DNA of 64,000 nucleotides from JAJXWB01 sp046349085 (GCA_046349085.1 JAXMDA010000003.1:310001-374000); one strand, 5' to 3'. Positions 24,441-34,035 are shown, counted from the first letter of the stretch. Notes: generated from the letters alone by a model not told the origin. Numbers and translations are program-made.

Positions 24441-25472
24441 TCAGCGCATCGGCTGCAGCGCGGCCTTGAAGGCCTTGAGCGTTTCGGTCGCCGGCTTGCC
24501 GCGCTTGTCCGTCTCCTTCGCCCATTCGTCAGCCACGCCGGCGAAAGCGTCTGCAAAGAACTTGCGATCGGCGTCGGAGAAACTGATCGGCTTCATGCCC
24601 TGGCTCAGGATCTTCCCGGCCGCCGCCTTCTCGCCGTCCTCGAAGCGCTTGCAGCCTTCGCGCGTCGTCTGCTCGCCGGCCTCTAGCATCGCCTTGCGGA
24701 CATTCTCGGGCAGTGTCTTCCACTTGGTCTCGCCGATGCCGTAGATGAAGACCGCCGTGCCGAAATTCATGTCGACCGTTCCCGACTTCAGGAGCTTGCC
24801 AAGGTCGTAGGAGACTGAGCTCTGGTAGGAAAGCACGATGCCGTCGATCGTGTTGCGGGTGATCGATTCATAGATTTCAGGCGCGGCCATACGCACCGGC
24901 ACCCCCTTTATCGCGCGCATCATCAGGTCCATGGCGCCGCCGGCGGTACGGATTTTGAGCCCTGCGAGATCGGCGGCCGAATTGATGGGGCGAGGATTGC
25001 CGAGCTGGATCTGATACGCCGGCAGCGCGATCGTCACGAGCGGACGCAGACCGTTCGGCAGGAATTCCTTCGTCTCCAGAATGCCGCCGTTGTGCGAGAT
25101 CTTGTAGTAGGCCATCGAACCCTGGCACTGCGTCTCGAAAATGCCGGGCAGTTCGGCGGCGGCCGTCAACGGATATTTGTCCGAGGAATAAGAAGGCACG
25201 ATGTAGGCGACGTCGGCGACGCCCGCGACGGTCAGCTGCGCCATGTCCTTGGCCTTGCCGAGCTGTTCGGCGGGAAAGTGCTGGAACTGCACCTGGCCGT
25301 TGGTGAGCTTGGTGACGAGTTCGGCGAAGGGCTTGCCGGCGAGCTCGTGGATGACGTGGCCGTTCGGCAGCGTGTCGGCGAGGCGCAGCGTGATCTTTTC
25401 CTGCGCGCTCGCAGCGCCCGTTGCCAGCGCCAGAGATCCAGCAAGGACGACGAGTCCTGTGCGCGAAATCAT
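24441..25472 (-). CDS. TRAP transporter substrate-binding protein (DctP family), copy 1
   Basis: 343 residues with a Sec signal peptide (SLALATGAASAQ). The TRAP carboxylate-binding Arg lies in GLKIRTAGGAMDLMM. It delivers an organic acid to the DctQ-DctM membrane pair. It has the same length as, and clear similarity to, the DctP at 27368-28399 (both have LPNGH/FPKGH, QLGKA and GLK-R motifs). It sits after the permease genes and before the CoA-transferase gene, so it is expressed from the same operon. Confidence 0.9.
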   Translation of the reverse strand: MISRTGLVVLAGSLALATGAASAQEKITLRLADTLPNGHVIHELAGKPFAELVTKLTNGQVQFQHFPAEQLGKAKDMAQLTVAGVADVAYIVPSYSSDKYPLTAAAELPGIFETQCQGSMAYYKISHNGGILETKEFLPNGLRPLVTIALPAYQIQLGNPRPINSAADLAGLKIRTAGGAMDLMMRAIKGVPVRMAAPEIYESITRNTIDGIVLSYQSSVSYDLGKLLKSGTVDMNFGTAVFIYGIGETKWKTLPENVRKAMLEAGEQTTREGCKRFEDGEKAAAGKILSQGMKPISFSDADRKFFADAFAGVADEWAKETDKRGKPATETLKAFKAALQPMR

Positions 25473-25503
25473 GTGTCCCTCCCTCTCTTGTCGTCTTGCG
25501 CGC

Positions 25504-26793
25504 TCAATAGCCCATCTTCTGCGGCAGCCAGAGGATGATCTGCGGCCAGATCACCAGAATGGCGATGGCGATGAGATGCGCGAAGAAGTGCGGCATGGTG
25601 CCGTGGAAGACTTCCGCCACGGGCCGCCCCGAATAGCGCGCGACCACGTAGCAATTGAGCCCGACGGGCGGCGTGATCATGCCGACCTCAGCCGTCACGA
25701 TCTTGATGACGCCGAACCACAGCGGATCGTAGCCGAGCGACTTGATGAGCGGCAGAACGATCGGCACGGTCAGCACGAGGATGGCGATCTGGTCCATGAA
25801 GGACCCGAGGATGATGTAGCCGAACAGAATGAGCGTGAGGATGATCCAGCGCGAGACTTCGAGGCTGCCGACCCAGGCGACCAGCGACTGCGTGACCTGC
25901 GCCAGCGTGAAAAAATAGCCGAAGATATAAGCGCCGAGCAGGATCATCGAGATCATGCATGTGCCATGCGCGGCCCGCAGCAGGGCGCGGCGCAGGCCCG
26001 GAAGCGACATCTTGCGCATCCAGATGGTGAGGCAGAAGGCGCAGAAGGCGCCGAGCGCCGAGGCCTCCGTCGGCGAGGCGATGCCGGTGTAGATGACGCC
26101 GGTGACCATGCCGAACAGCACCAGCATCGGGCCGACCACGCGCAGCATCCGGAACTTCTCGGCTATCGAGACGCGCGGACCGGCAGGCGCGCGCTTGGGG
26201 TCCTGCCAGGCGAGGAACCAGACGGTCGCCATGATGGTGATGGTGACGACGATGCCCGGCAGAACGCCGCCGATCAGCAGCGCGCCGATGTTCACCTCGG
26301 CCAGCAGCCCGTAGATGACCAGCGCGACGGACGGCGGGATCAGCATCGCGAGCGTGCCGGAAATCGCGACGACGCCCGCCGCCATTTTCGGCTCGTATCC
26401 CTGTTTCAGCATCGCTGGCAGGCTGGTCGACGACAGTGTGGCGGCGGATGCCGTCGACGTGCCGCAGATCGCGCCGAAGCCTGCGCCGGCCAGCGCAGTC
26501 GCCATGCCGAGACCGCCGGGAATGCGGCCGACCCAGGCGGCGGTCGCGCGGAAGAGATCGTCGGCAATGCCGCTCATCAGCACGAATTCCGCCATCAGCA
26601 GGAACATCGGGATGGTGATGAGTTCATAGGAGGTGACGGAGGACAGCGGCGCCGTTTGCAGGATGCCGCCGAGCATCGGCATGCCGCCCATGAGATAGAG
26701 ACCGAGCGAGCCCGCGCCGGCCATGGCGAAACCGACCGGCGTGCCGATGGCCAGCAGGCCGAAAAGAATGGCGAGGCAGAGAAGAACGATCAT
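25504..26793 (-). CDS. TRAP transporter large permease (DctM family)
   Basis: 429 residues from the ATG at 26793, which overlaps the DctQ stop (ATGA), so translation is coupled. It is a 12-segment membrane protein of the ion transporter superfamily with typical pieces FLLMAEFVLMSG, IPPSVALVIYG and GLNCYVVARYSGRP. DctM forms the Na+ or H+ coupled translocation pore. It works with DctQ just upstream and the two DctP proteins on either side. Confidence 0.93.
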   Translation of the reverse strand: MIVLLCLAILFGLLAIGTPVGFAMAGAGSLGLYLMGGMPMLGGILQTAPLSSVTSYELITIPMFLLMAEFVLMSGIADDLFRATAAWVGRIPGGLGMATALAGAGFGAICGTSTASAATLSSTSLPAMLKQGYEPKMAAGVVAISGTLAMLIPPSVALVIYGLLAEVNIGALLIGGVLPGIVVTITIMATVWFLAWQDPKRAPAGPRVSIAEKFRMLRVVGPMLVLFGMVTGVIYTGIASPTEASALGAFCAFCLTIWMRKMSLPGLRRALLRAAHGTCMISMILLGAYIFGYFFTLAQVTQSLVAWVGSLEVSRWIILTLILFGYIILGSFMDQIAILVLTVPIVLPLIKSLGYDPLWFGVIKIVTAEVGMITPPVGLNCYVVARYSGRPVAEVFHGTMPHFFAHLIAIAILVIWPQIILWLPQKMGY

Positions 26794-27344
26794 TCGAATG
26801 TCTCGCTCTCGGCGCTGATATGCGACGCCGGCAATGGAATGAGATCGCGGCCGGTTGCGAGCGACAGCAGGTGGCCGATGAAATGCACGACCAGTCGCAA
26901 TGCGAGCATGGTGGCGCCGAAAGGCGCGAGCGCGATGGAAGGCCACATGGGCCAGGGGATCGCGCCCGCCATCACGTCGCCGGACCTGTAAGCGTCGAGC
27001 GCGCGCTGCCAGCCGAGCCAGGCGATCAGCGCGAAGACCGTGACGCCGACTGCGCAGGTGACGAGCTGGGTGACGCGAATGCCAGATGGCGGCAAGCGCT
27101 GCTGCAATATGTCGACATTGACATGCGCATTGGCTTCATAGGCGTCGGACAGGACGAGAAAGAACACGCCCGCCATCAGGTAGAGCGCAATCAGGTCGTA
27201 GGCCCAGGAGAACGGGCTATTGAAAAGATAGCGCATCACCACGTCGCAGAAGACGACGATCATGATCGCGAACATGAAGACGGTGGCGACCGTCGTTGTA
27301 ATCTTGTCGATGACGCCAAGCGTCTTGAAGGCTTTGTCGAGCAC
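26790..27344 (-). CDS. TRAP transporter small permease (DctQ family)
   Basis: 184 residues with four predicted membrane helices. VVFCDVVMRYLFNSPFSWA is the DctQ family signature in the second helix region. It stabilises the large permease, with which it overlaps by four bases. It lies 23 bp after the DctP copy 2 gene, completing a P-Q-M-P order in the operon. Confidence 0.92.
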   Translation of the reverse strand: MLDKAFKTLGVIDKITTTVATVFMFAIMIVVFCDVVMRYLFNSPFSWAYDLIALYLMAGVFFLVLSDAYEANAHVNVDILQQRLPPSGIRVTQLVTCAVGVTVFALIAWLGWQRALDAYRSGDVMAGAIPWPMWPSIALAPFGATMLALRLVVHFIGHLLSLATGRDLIPLPASHISAESETFE

Positions 27345-27367
27345 GGAACCTCCGGCCTTGCAGACCG

Positions 27368-28399
27368 CTATTTGGCGGGCGTCGCGGCGATCAGCTTTGT
27401 ATATTCGTTCAGCGCGTCCGTGCCGCGCTTGCCGCGTCCGTCGAGCTGTTCGGCCCAGGCCTTGGCGACGCCCTTCATCTGCTCGCCGAATTTCGCGCGC
27501 ACGTCGGGCTTCAGCGCCTCGAATGTCATGCCCGCGCCGGCGAGCCGCGCCTTGGTTTCTTCTTCAGCCTTCTGGATCTGCTCGCAGGCCTTCGGCACGA
27601 CCTCTTCGGCCGTCTCGACCATGGCCTTCTGCACGTCGGCGGGCAGTTTCTTCCATGCGGCGTCGCTGATCGAATAGGCGACGACGAAACTGCCGAAGCC
27701 GATGCCGTCGGTCGCGTATTTCACGAGCTTGTCCGCTCCGTAGGCGACAACGCTTTCGAGCGGAAAGAGCAAGCCGTCCATTGTTCCGCGCGAGAGCGAT
27801 TCGTACGCGTCGGGCGCCGCCATGCGCACGGGCACCGCGCCGATGGCGCGCAGCGTGAGATCCTGCGCGCCGCCGGTCGAGCGCAGCTTGAGACCGGCCA
27901 CATCGCCTGTATCTTTCACCGGCGCCTTGACGGTGAAAATGCGATATTGCGGCAGGCTCACCGCGATCAGCAGCCGGATCTGGTTCTTGTCGTAATCCTG
28001 CTCGGCGATCACGCCACTGCGCGCCGCCTTCCAGTAGGCGAGCGTGCCTTGGCAGGTATGGTCGAACGCCCCGGGAAGCATCGCCACTTCCGACACCGGC
28101 ATCTTCTCTGCGGCGTAGGCGGGCGCGACATAGCCTATATCGGCGACGCCGGTCTGCGTCAGGCGCAGCATGTCGGTCGCCTTGCCGAGCTGCTGAGCCG
28201 GATAATGCTCGAATGTCACGGCATCGTTGGTCCGCTTGCGGACGCCTTCCATCCAGGGCTCGATCACCAACTTGATGAGGAAATGGCCCTTGGGAAAGGA
28301 GTCGGCGACCCGGAGCTTGATCGCGTCAGCGGCGCGGGCGGCGCCGGACATTGCGATGAGAACGGCGAGCGCCGTCGCCGCGCGAAAACCAGCGTTCAC
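27368..28399 (-). CDS. TRAP transporter substrate-binding protein (DctP family), copy 2
   Basis: 343 residues, Sec signal peptide (LIAMSGAARAAD). Ligand Arg in GLKLRSTGGAQDLTLR. It is the first gene of the TRAP operon. It diverged from the second DctP (24441-25472) by substitutions spread along the whole length, with no length change, suggesting an old tandem duplication and different ligands. No promoter is evident in the 284 bp before the LysR gene, a region that holds nothing else I recognise. Confidence 0.9.
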   Translation of the reverse strand: MNAGFRAATALAVLIAMSGAARAADAIKLRVADSFPKGHFLIKLVIEPWMEGVRKRTNDAVTFEHYPAQQLGKATDMLRLTQTGVADIGYVAPAYAAEKMPVSEVAMLPGAFDHTCQGTLAYWKAARSGVIAEQDYDKNQIRLLIAVSLPQYRIFTVKAPVKDTGDVAGLKLRSTGGAQDLTLRAIGAVPVRMAAPDAYESLSRGTMDGLLFPLESVVAYGADKLVKYATDGIGFGSFVVAYSISDAAWKKLPADVQKAMVETAEEVVPKACEQIQKAEEETKARLAGAGMTFEALKPDVRAKFGEQMKGVAKAWAEQLDGRGKRGTDALNEYTKLIAATPAK

Positions 28400-28683
28400 A
28401 CCAACCTCCCGTCCGCAGTCTTAGCGCTGCGCGAGTCGCTGTCGGCCTTGTTGCGACGGCGTTCTTCACGAAGGGTTGCATGAAGGGAATTGGCGGGTCA
28501 AATCCGACGAGCGGACCTCCACTCCATTACCGTGTACCGGTCGCTCCGAGACATCGTGACCTCGCGGACCGTCGTCACCTCGACTTTGACGGCGGCCGCA
28601 GGAATGAGCCTCTCAAAATGCCGTCATGAGGACCTTCACCGTGTCATCATGCGCTGGCGACATAGCCGCCCACAGCGCGCCGA

Positions 28684-29616
28684 TCAACTCGCGGCCTTCT
28701 TTAGATCACGAACAATCCCCCGCAACACTTTCGCCGCCGCTGGCGGCAACTGGCGGCCTTGGGCGGTGACCACGTGACTTCGGCCGCCATGAAGCAAGAC
28801 GTTCTTCATCGGCAGGCCCACGACCTTCGCGGCGTCCCATGGCGCCAACGCAAGATGGGACACCAGGGCGTAGCCCAACCCCGCCACGACGAAATGCGCC
28901 ACGGCGTCGAAGGAGGCGGTCGTGAAGGACACGTTGAGACGAACGCCTTCGCTCACCTCGGCGGCCTCGATGTGCTGGCGAACGCCGAAGCTGCGGTGAA
29001 GCGTGGCGCCTGCAAACGGCTGGAGGTCTTCGAGCTTGAGCGGGCGCCCGATATTCGCCAGCGGGTGCGACCGGAGCATCCACGCCCAGATGGGTTGCGG
29101 GTTGGAATAGTGCGAGCGCAGACGCTTGTCCTTGGGGGGCCTGAACAGGACGCCAATATGTGAATGGCCGCCGATGACCCGCTCCGCGATCTCGTCGGTG
29201 CTGCCAATATCGAGATCGACCGTGATATTCGGATGCTCCCGCATGAAACGAGCGAGGCTTCGCCGCATCAGCAAATCCACGAAACCTTCGCCAGTGGCGA
29301 TTCCGACATGGCCGCTTTCGACTTTGCGGATGCTGTCGAGCTGCGCAAGCAGGTTCTGCTTTTCGACATGTTCCCTGCGAAGATGACCCGCCATCAGAAC
29401 GCCGGCGTCCGTCGGCGCGACGCCGCGCCCGCGCCTTTCCAGAAGCGGCACGCCGCAATCCTTCTCGAGAAGAGAGATTGCGCGACTGACCGCGGAGGCG
29501 TCCATGTCGAGCGCATTGGCCGCGCCGCGCACCGATCCGCTGTCGATCACGGCCAGAAAGTAGCGCAGGCGTCGCACGTCGAGTCGGTCGGCCAGCTCGA
29601 TCTCCCATCGTTGCAT
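28684..29616 (-). CDS. LysR-family transcriptional regulator
   Basis: About 310 residues from the ATG at 29616. Residues ~11-70 are the winged helix (LRRLRYFLAVIDSG-type start with VRRLRYF, and ANALDMDASAVSRAISLLEK). The remainder is a periplasmic-binding-like sensor domain. A GTG at codon 13 would give the more usual LysR N terminus and move the operator outside the gene. It is divergent from the DUF3100/M20/serine dehydratase operon and most likely activates it on sensing its substrate. Confidence 0.87.
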   Translation of the reverse strand: MQRWEIELADRLDVRRLRYFLAVIDSGSVRGAANALDMDASAVSRAISLLEKDCGVPLLERRGRGVAPTDAGVLMAGHLRREHVEKQNLLAQLDSIRKVESGHVGIATGEGFVDLLMRRSLARFMREHPNITVDLDIGSTDEIAERVIGGHSHIGVLFRPPKDKRLRSHYSNPQPIWAWMLRSHPLANIGRPLKLEDLQPFAGATLHRSFGVRQHIEAAEVSEGVRLNVSFTTASFDAVAHFVVAGLGYALVSHLALAPWDAAKVVGLPMKNVLLHGGRSHVVTAQGRQLPPAAAKVLRGIVRDLKKAAS

Positions 29617-29627
29617 AAGATGCAACG
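29609..29627. promoter_or_regulatory. 19-bp perfect inverted repeat at the LysR start, candidate operator
   Basis: CGTTGCATAAGATGCAACG has 8-bp perfect arms and a 3-bp centre (T-N11-A form within, as LysR sites have). It overlaps the proposed LysR start codon. A related half-site GATGCAA recurs at about 29649-29655 on the plus strand. It is placed to control both the LysR gene and the divergent operon starting at 29747. Confidence 0.55.
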
Positions 29628-29746
29628 ATTATTGTCGCCATCGACCATTGATGCAAGATATGCGGATCAGGATAAGCGCCGTGTCCTTGTAAAGGCGCGG
29701 CGGCTCTACTTCAGTCCGCCGGGCCCGGTTTGGGAGAAACCGCGCT

Positions 29747-31096
29747 ATGGCATCGACGTCCCTATCCTCAGATTCGACCGCTGATTCAGCCGCCAATCCG
29801 GCGTCTGGCAAGCTTTCCCTGTTTGTCGTCACCCTGATCGTCGTGGCCCTGGCCGAACAGATCGGCATCGCCCGGTTCAAGCTCGGACCCGGCCAGGTCA
29901 TTCTTCAGCCGATGGTCTGGGCGCTGCTCCTTGCTGCGGCATGCGGACTGGCGTGGCGACGCCTTCCGGCGCTGGCCAGCATCTCGCCGCGGCTTCAGTC
30001 CTACGCGGGACATCTGCTCAACGCCGGCCTGCTCCTTTTCATCATCAAGCTCGGCCTGACGGTCGGCAGCGCGCTGCCGGAAGTGCGGAAGGCCGGCTGG
30101 GCCCTTCTCTTCCAGGAGTTCGGCCACACGTTCGGAACCCTGGCGCTCGGTCTTCCGCTCGCCCTGCTGCTCGGCATCAAGCGCGAGGCGGTCGGCGCCA
30201 CATTCTCCATCGGCCGCGAAGGCAATCTCGTCATCATCGGCGAGAAATACGGCATGGCGTCGGCCGAAGGGCGCGGCGTCCTTGCCGAATACATCACCGG
30301 AACCGTGCTCGGCGCATTGTTCATCGCGGTGCTTGCCGGCTTCGTCACCAGCCTGAACATCTTCGATCCGCGCTCTCTCGCGATGGGAGCGGGCGTGGGC
30401 TCGGGCAGCATGATGGCCGCCGCCATTGGCGCGATCACCGCACAGCAGCCCGCCGAAATGGCGCCGATGCTCAATGCGATCGGCGCGGCGTCCAACCTGC
30501 TGACGGCCGTCGCCGGCTTCTACTTCACGCTGTTCCTGGCGCTGCCGGTCAACAACTGGCTCTATTATAAGCTCGAGCCGGTTCTCGGCCGCTTCTCGAA
30601 GCGCAAGTCCGACGAGGCGCCATCGCTGGCGGAGACCGGCGAAATCGAAAGCGGCAAGCACGGGTTCGCCGACGACCTGCTGGCGTGGCTGCTGGTGTCC
30701 TGTGGCGTCATTATTGGCAATTATCTCTCCTACAAGGTGGCGCCGGGAGCGACCCTGATCGGTCTTCTCATCATGGTCGCGATCGCATTCGTGGTCCATT
30801 TCGTGAAGCTCGCGCTGCCGATGATCCCGCAGGTTCTCATCCTGTCGGTGGTCGCCACTGTCGTCGGCGTCCCGGGTCTGCTGCCGGTCTCCGATTGGCT
30901 GATCGATGCGACGAACAAGGTGAACTTCCTCACCTTCACGACGCCGGTTCTCGCGCTTGCCGGCTTCTCGGTGGCCAAGGACCTTCCGATCTTCCGAAAG
31001 CTCGGCTGGCGGATCGTGCTCGTCTCGTTGACCGCCGCGGCGGGAACCTTCCTCGGCGCGACGATCATCGCCGAACTCTTCCACATCCAGCACTGA
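29747..31096 (+). CDS. Polytopic membrane protein, DUF3100-like transporter
   Basis: 449 residues with roughly ten to twelve hydrophobic segments and a short hydrophilic N terminus. The middle holds two conserved-looking Gly-rich stretches, FSIGREGNLVIIGEKYG and GAGVGSGSMMAAAIGAI, suited to re-entrant loops of a secondary transporter; an E-G-N motif like this occurs in anion or citrate/glutamate type carriers. I associate it with DUF3100. It has a GGGAGAA ribosome site. The next gene, an M20 amidohydrolase, starts 12 bp after it, so it probably imports an acylated amino acid or peptide. Transport function is inferred. Confidence 0.7.
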   Translation: MASTSLSSDSTADSAANPASGKLSLFVVTLIVVALAEQIGIARFKLGPGQVILQPMVWALLLAAACGLAWRRLPALASISPRLQSYAGHLLNAGLLLFIIKLGLTVGSALPEVRKAGWALLFQEFGHTFGTLALGLPLALLLGIKREAVGATFSIGREGNLVIIGEKYGMASAEGRGVLAEYITGTVLGALFIAVLAGFVTSLNIFDPRSLAMGAGVGSGSMMAAAIGAITAQQPAEMAPMLNAIGAASNLLTAVAGFYFTLFLALPVNNWLYYKLEPVLGRFSKRKSDEAPSLAETGEIESGKHGFADDLLAWLLVSCGVIIGNYLSYKVAPGATLIGLLIMVAIAFVVHFVKLALPMIPQVLILSVVATVVGVPGLLPVSDWLIDATNKVNFLTFTTPVLALAGFSVAKDLPIFRKLGWRIVLVSLTAAAGTFLGATIIAELFHIQH

Positions 31097-31108
31097 AGGA
31101 TGCATCCC

Positions 31109-32278
31109 ATGTCCCGGAATTTTGGCATTGCGGACGACATCAATTCCCGCATGGCGGATTGGCGGCGCGACTTTCACATGCACCCGGAAACCGCCTTCGA
31201 GGAGCATCGCACGGCGCAAGCGGTCGCGGACGCGCTGACGGCGATGGGCATCCCCGTCCATCGCGGCCTCGGGGGCACCGGCGTGGTCGGCACGCTGCGC
31301 AACGGCGATGGTCCGAGCATCGGCCTGCGTGCCGATATGGACGCCCTCGACATTCTCGAGCTCGGCGACCGTCCGCACAAGTCGACGATCCCCGGCAAGA
31401 TGCACGGATGCGGCCATGACGGCCACACGGCGATGCTGCTCGGCGCGGCGGCGCAGCTCGCGCGCACGAAGCCGTTCCGCGGCGCCGTGCATTTCATCTT
31501 CCAGCCCGCCGAGGAGAACGAAGGCGGCGGACGGCGCATGGTCGAGGACGGGCTGTTCGACAAGTTCCCGGTCGATGCGGTCTATGGCATGCACAACATC
31601 CCGAATATTCCGCGTGGCCGGTTCGCGCTCCGCGAGGGCGTTTCGACGGCCTTCCTCGACACGTTCGAGATCGTGATCACCGGCCGCGGCTGCCATGCCG
31701 CCATGCCCGAGAAGGGCATCGACCCGATCGTCGTCTCGGCGGGGCTCGTCAATTCGCTGCAGAGCATCGTCAGCCGCCGCATCGGCGCGCTGGAATCGGC
31801 CGTGGTCAGCCTCACGCAGATTCACGGCGGCGACACCTGGAACGTCGTGCCGGAAACCGTCGTGTTGCGCGGCACGGTACGGACGCTGAGCGCAGCGGTG
31901 CAGGACCAGGTCGAGGCGGAGATGGGCCAGATATGCGCGGGCGTCGCGCAGACGCACGGCGCCAAGGTCGATCTGACCTATTCCCGGCGCTATCCCGGCG
32001 TCATCAACACGCCCGCGGAAACGACCGCCGCGGCCTCGGCGGCTACCCGTCTGGTCGGCGCGGACCTCGTGCAGACGGACATCAAGCCGGCGATGGGGTC
32101 CGAGGATTTTTCCTTCATGCTGCAGAAGCGGCCCGGCGCATACATCTGCATCGGCGCGGGCGAAGGCCCGAGCGATCCGCCGCTTCACAATCCCTACTAC
32201 GACTTCAACGACGCGATCCTGCCGCTGGGCGCGGCCTACTGGATCGAACTCGTCAAGCAGCAATTGCCGGCGGAATGA
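31109..32278 (+). CDS. M20D-family amidohydrolase (hippurate hydrolase/aminoacylase-like)
   Basis: 389 residues from the ATG at 31109, 8 bp after GAAGGA; an ATG at 31100 is too close to that site. The dinuclear metal centre is intact: GCGHDGHTAML (Cys/His set), PAEENEGGG (catalytic Glu), MHNIP (His) and GSEDFSFM. The lid domain carries ITGRGCHAAMPEKGIDP. Family members release amino acids from N-acyl forms, e.g. hippurate or indole conjugates. It lies between a membrane carrier and L-serine dehydratase, overlapping the latter by four bases, which suggests an N-acylserine or serine-containing conjugate as substrate. Confidence 0.9.
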   Translation: MSRNFGIADDINSRMADWRRDFHMHPETAFEEHRTAQAVADALTAMGIPVHRGLGGTGVVGTLRNGDGPSIGLRADMDALDILELGDRPHKSTIPGKMHGCGHDGHTAMLLGAAAQLARTKPFRGAVHFIFQPAEENEGGGRRMVEDGLFDKFPVDAVYGMHNIPNIPRGRFALREGVSTAFLDTFEIVITGRGCHAAMPEKGIDPIVVSAGLVNSLQSIVSRRIGALESAVVSLTQIHGGDTWNVVPETVVLRGTVRTLSAAVQDQVEAEMGQICAGVAQTHGAKVDLTYSRRYPGVINTPAETTAAASAATRLVGADLVQTDIKPAMGSEDFSFMLQKRPGAYICIGAGEGPSDPPLHNPYYDFNDAILPLGAAYWIELVKQQLPAE

Positions 32279-33675
32279 TGCTGTCGGTCTTCGACATCTT
32301 CAAGATCGGCATCGGCCCATCGAGTTCGCATACGGTCGGGCCCATGCGCGCGGCGGGCCTTTTCGCCCGGCGACTGGAGCGCGACGGGCTTCTGGAGCCG
32401 ATAGCGCGCGTGACAACGTCGCTCTTCGGGTCGCTCGGCTCGACCGGGCGCGGACATGCGACGGACGTCGGCGTCATCCTGGGCCTCTTCGGCGACATGC
32501 CGGACGCGGTCGATCCGGCGACGGTCGAGCCGCGTCTGGAGGATGTGCGTCATACACAGACACTTCCGCTGCTCGGGCGCCGCCCGATCTCGTTCCGCCG
32601 CGAGCGCGATATCGCCTTCCTGGGCGAGCAATCGCTGCCGGAGCACCCCAATGCGTTGCGCTTCCAGGCGCTCGGCGCCGACGGGGCCGTGCTCGCCGAG
32701 GCGACCTATTTTTCGGTCGGCGGCGGCTTCGTGATCGAGAGCGGCGCCGCGACCGCCGGCGGCGCTGCGGACGCTGAAGAACTCGTCTGGCCCTATCCGT
32801 TCAGCACCGGCGACGAACTCATGGCGCAGGTGGCGCAGAGCGGCCTGTCGATCCCGGAAATCATGCTCGCCAACGAACGCGTATGGCGATCCGACGAGGA
32901 TGTCCGCGCCGGCCTTCTGAATATCTGGGCCGTGATGCGGGACTGCGTGCGGCGCGGACTCGGGCACACGGGCTCGAACGACGACGGGCGTCTGCCGGGC
33001 CCGCTCGGCGTGCGGCGGCGCGCGCCGGCATTGTATCGCGAACTCTCCCGCCGGAGCGCCGATCGGTCGGCCGCCGACCCGCTCGCCGGGATGGATTGGG
33101 TCAATGCTTTCGCCATGGCGGCCAACGAGGAGAACGCGTCGGGCGGCCGTGTCGTCACGGCGCCGACCAATGGCGCGGCAGGCGTGATCCCGGCCGTGCT
33201 TCACTACTACGAGAAGTTCACGCCCGGCGCGTCGGAGGATGGCGTGATCGCATTCCTGCTGACGGCCGCGGCGATCGGCTTTCTCTACAAGGCCAACGCA
33301 TCGATTTCCGGCGCCGAGGTCGGATGCCAGGGCGAGGTCGGCGTCGCGTGCTCAATGGCTGCAGGAGGACTGGCGGCTGCGCTCGGTGGAGGGCCAGGGC
33401 AGATCGAGAATGCCGCCGAGATCGGCATGGAGCACAATCTTGGACTCACCTGCGACCCTGTTGGCGGACTCGTGCAGATCCCCTGCATCGAACGCAACGC
33501 CATGGGAGCCGTAAAAGCCATCAATGCCGCTCGAATGGCGTTGCGCGGCGACGGCACACACTACGTCTCGCTTGACGCCGTGATTGAGACCATGCGACAA
33601 ACTGGCCATGACATGAAGTCAAAATATAAGGAGACCTCGTTAGGGGGCCTTGCTGTCAACGTCGTGGAATGCTGA
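32275..33675 (+). CDS. sdaA: L-serine ammonia-lyase (iron-sulfur type, single chain)
   Basis: 466 residues starting at the ATG overlapping the M20 stop (ATGA); ATG 32278 is the alternative. The N-terminal domain begins LSVFDIFKIGIGPSSSHTVGPM, the beta-domain signature. The catalytic alpha domain has Cys ligands for the [4Fe-4S] cluster in AEVGCQGEVGVACSM and LTCDPVGGLVQIPCIERN. The enzyme deaminates L-serine to pyruvate and ammonia. Being co-transcribed with the M20 amidohydrolase makes a plausible two-step path from an acylated serine to pyruvate. Confidence 0.95.
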   Translation: MMLSVFDIFKIGIGPSSSHTVGPMRAAGLFARRLERDGLLEPIARVTTSLFGSLGSTGRGHATDVGVILGLFGDMPDAVDPATVEPRLEDVRHTQTLPLLGRRPISFRRERDIAFLGEQSLPEHPNALRFQALGADGAVLAEATYFSVGGGFVIESGAATAGGAADAEELVWPYPFSTGDELMAQVAQSGLSIPEIMLANERVWRSDEDVRAGLLNIWAVMRDCVRRGLGHTGSNDDGRLPGPLGVRRRAPALYRELSRRSADRSAADPLAGMDWVNAFAMAANEENASGGRVVTAPTNGAAGVIPAVLHYYEKFTPGASEDGVIAFLLTAAAIGFLYKANASISGAEVGCQGEVGVACSMAAGGLAAALGGGPGQIENAAEIGMEHNLGLTCDPVGGLVQIPCIERNAMGAVKAINAARMALRGDGTHYVSLDAVIETMRQTGHDMKSKYKETSLGGLAVNVVEC

Positions 33676-34035
33676 TTCACCCCTTCACGGCGTAGTCGAG
33701 GATGACGCGACAGTCCCGTTCCCAGCCTTGCTTCGCCAATCCTTCCTGGGACAAACACAGGCTCGACCGAATAGCGCAGACGCCACGCCCTGGATGGGAG
33801 CTGGCGAACGTAGTTCTGCCGTAGCGCTCAGCCTGAGCTTGGACGACCAACTCACGACCACGTCTTCATCAATGGGTTCACGTTCTTTGGCTTGGGCCAA
33901 GCGCAACCGCGAGATAGCGGACGTGTTTCGCCGCTCCACTATGGATCGTTGCATTTGGCGTGCAATCGAGATTAGCTTCGCGATCAAGGCGGTCATCGAG
34001 CCGAAATAGGAGGATCGCAGTCTGGGAGGGCGGCG
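33676..34035. other. Intergenic region with traces of a decayed minus-strand gene
   Basis: About 360 bp between sdaA and the first AraC gene. A minus-strand frame ending at 33677 reads GLAKQGWERDCRVILDYAVKG with a stop, looking like a real C terminus, but the upstream part shifts frame and has no start. The open frame 33685-34128 (minus) overlaps the AraC gene and its composition is not protein-like. I recognise no family; it may be what is left of a deleted gene. The last 35 bp carry the AraC ribosome site. Confidence 0.35.

Noticed and set aside
29786..32263. 825-residue open frame on the minus strand
   Set aside because: Antisense to the DUF3100-like and M20 genes, rich in Arg, Asp, His and Gln; no domain visible.
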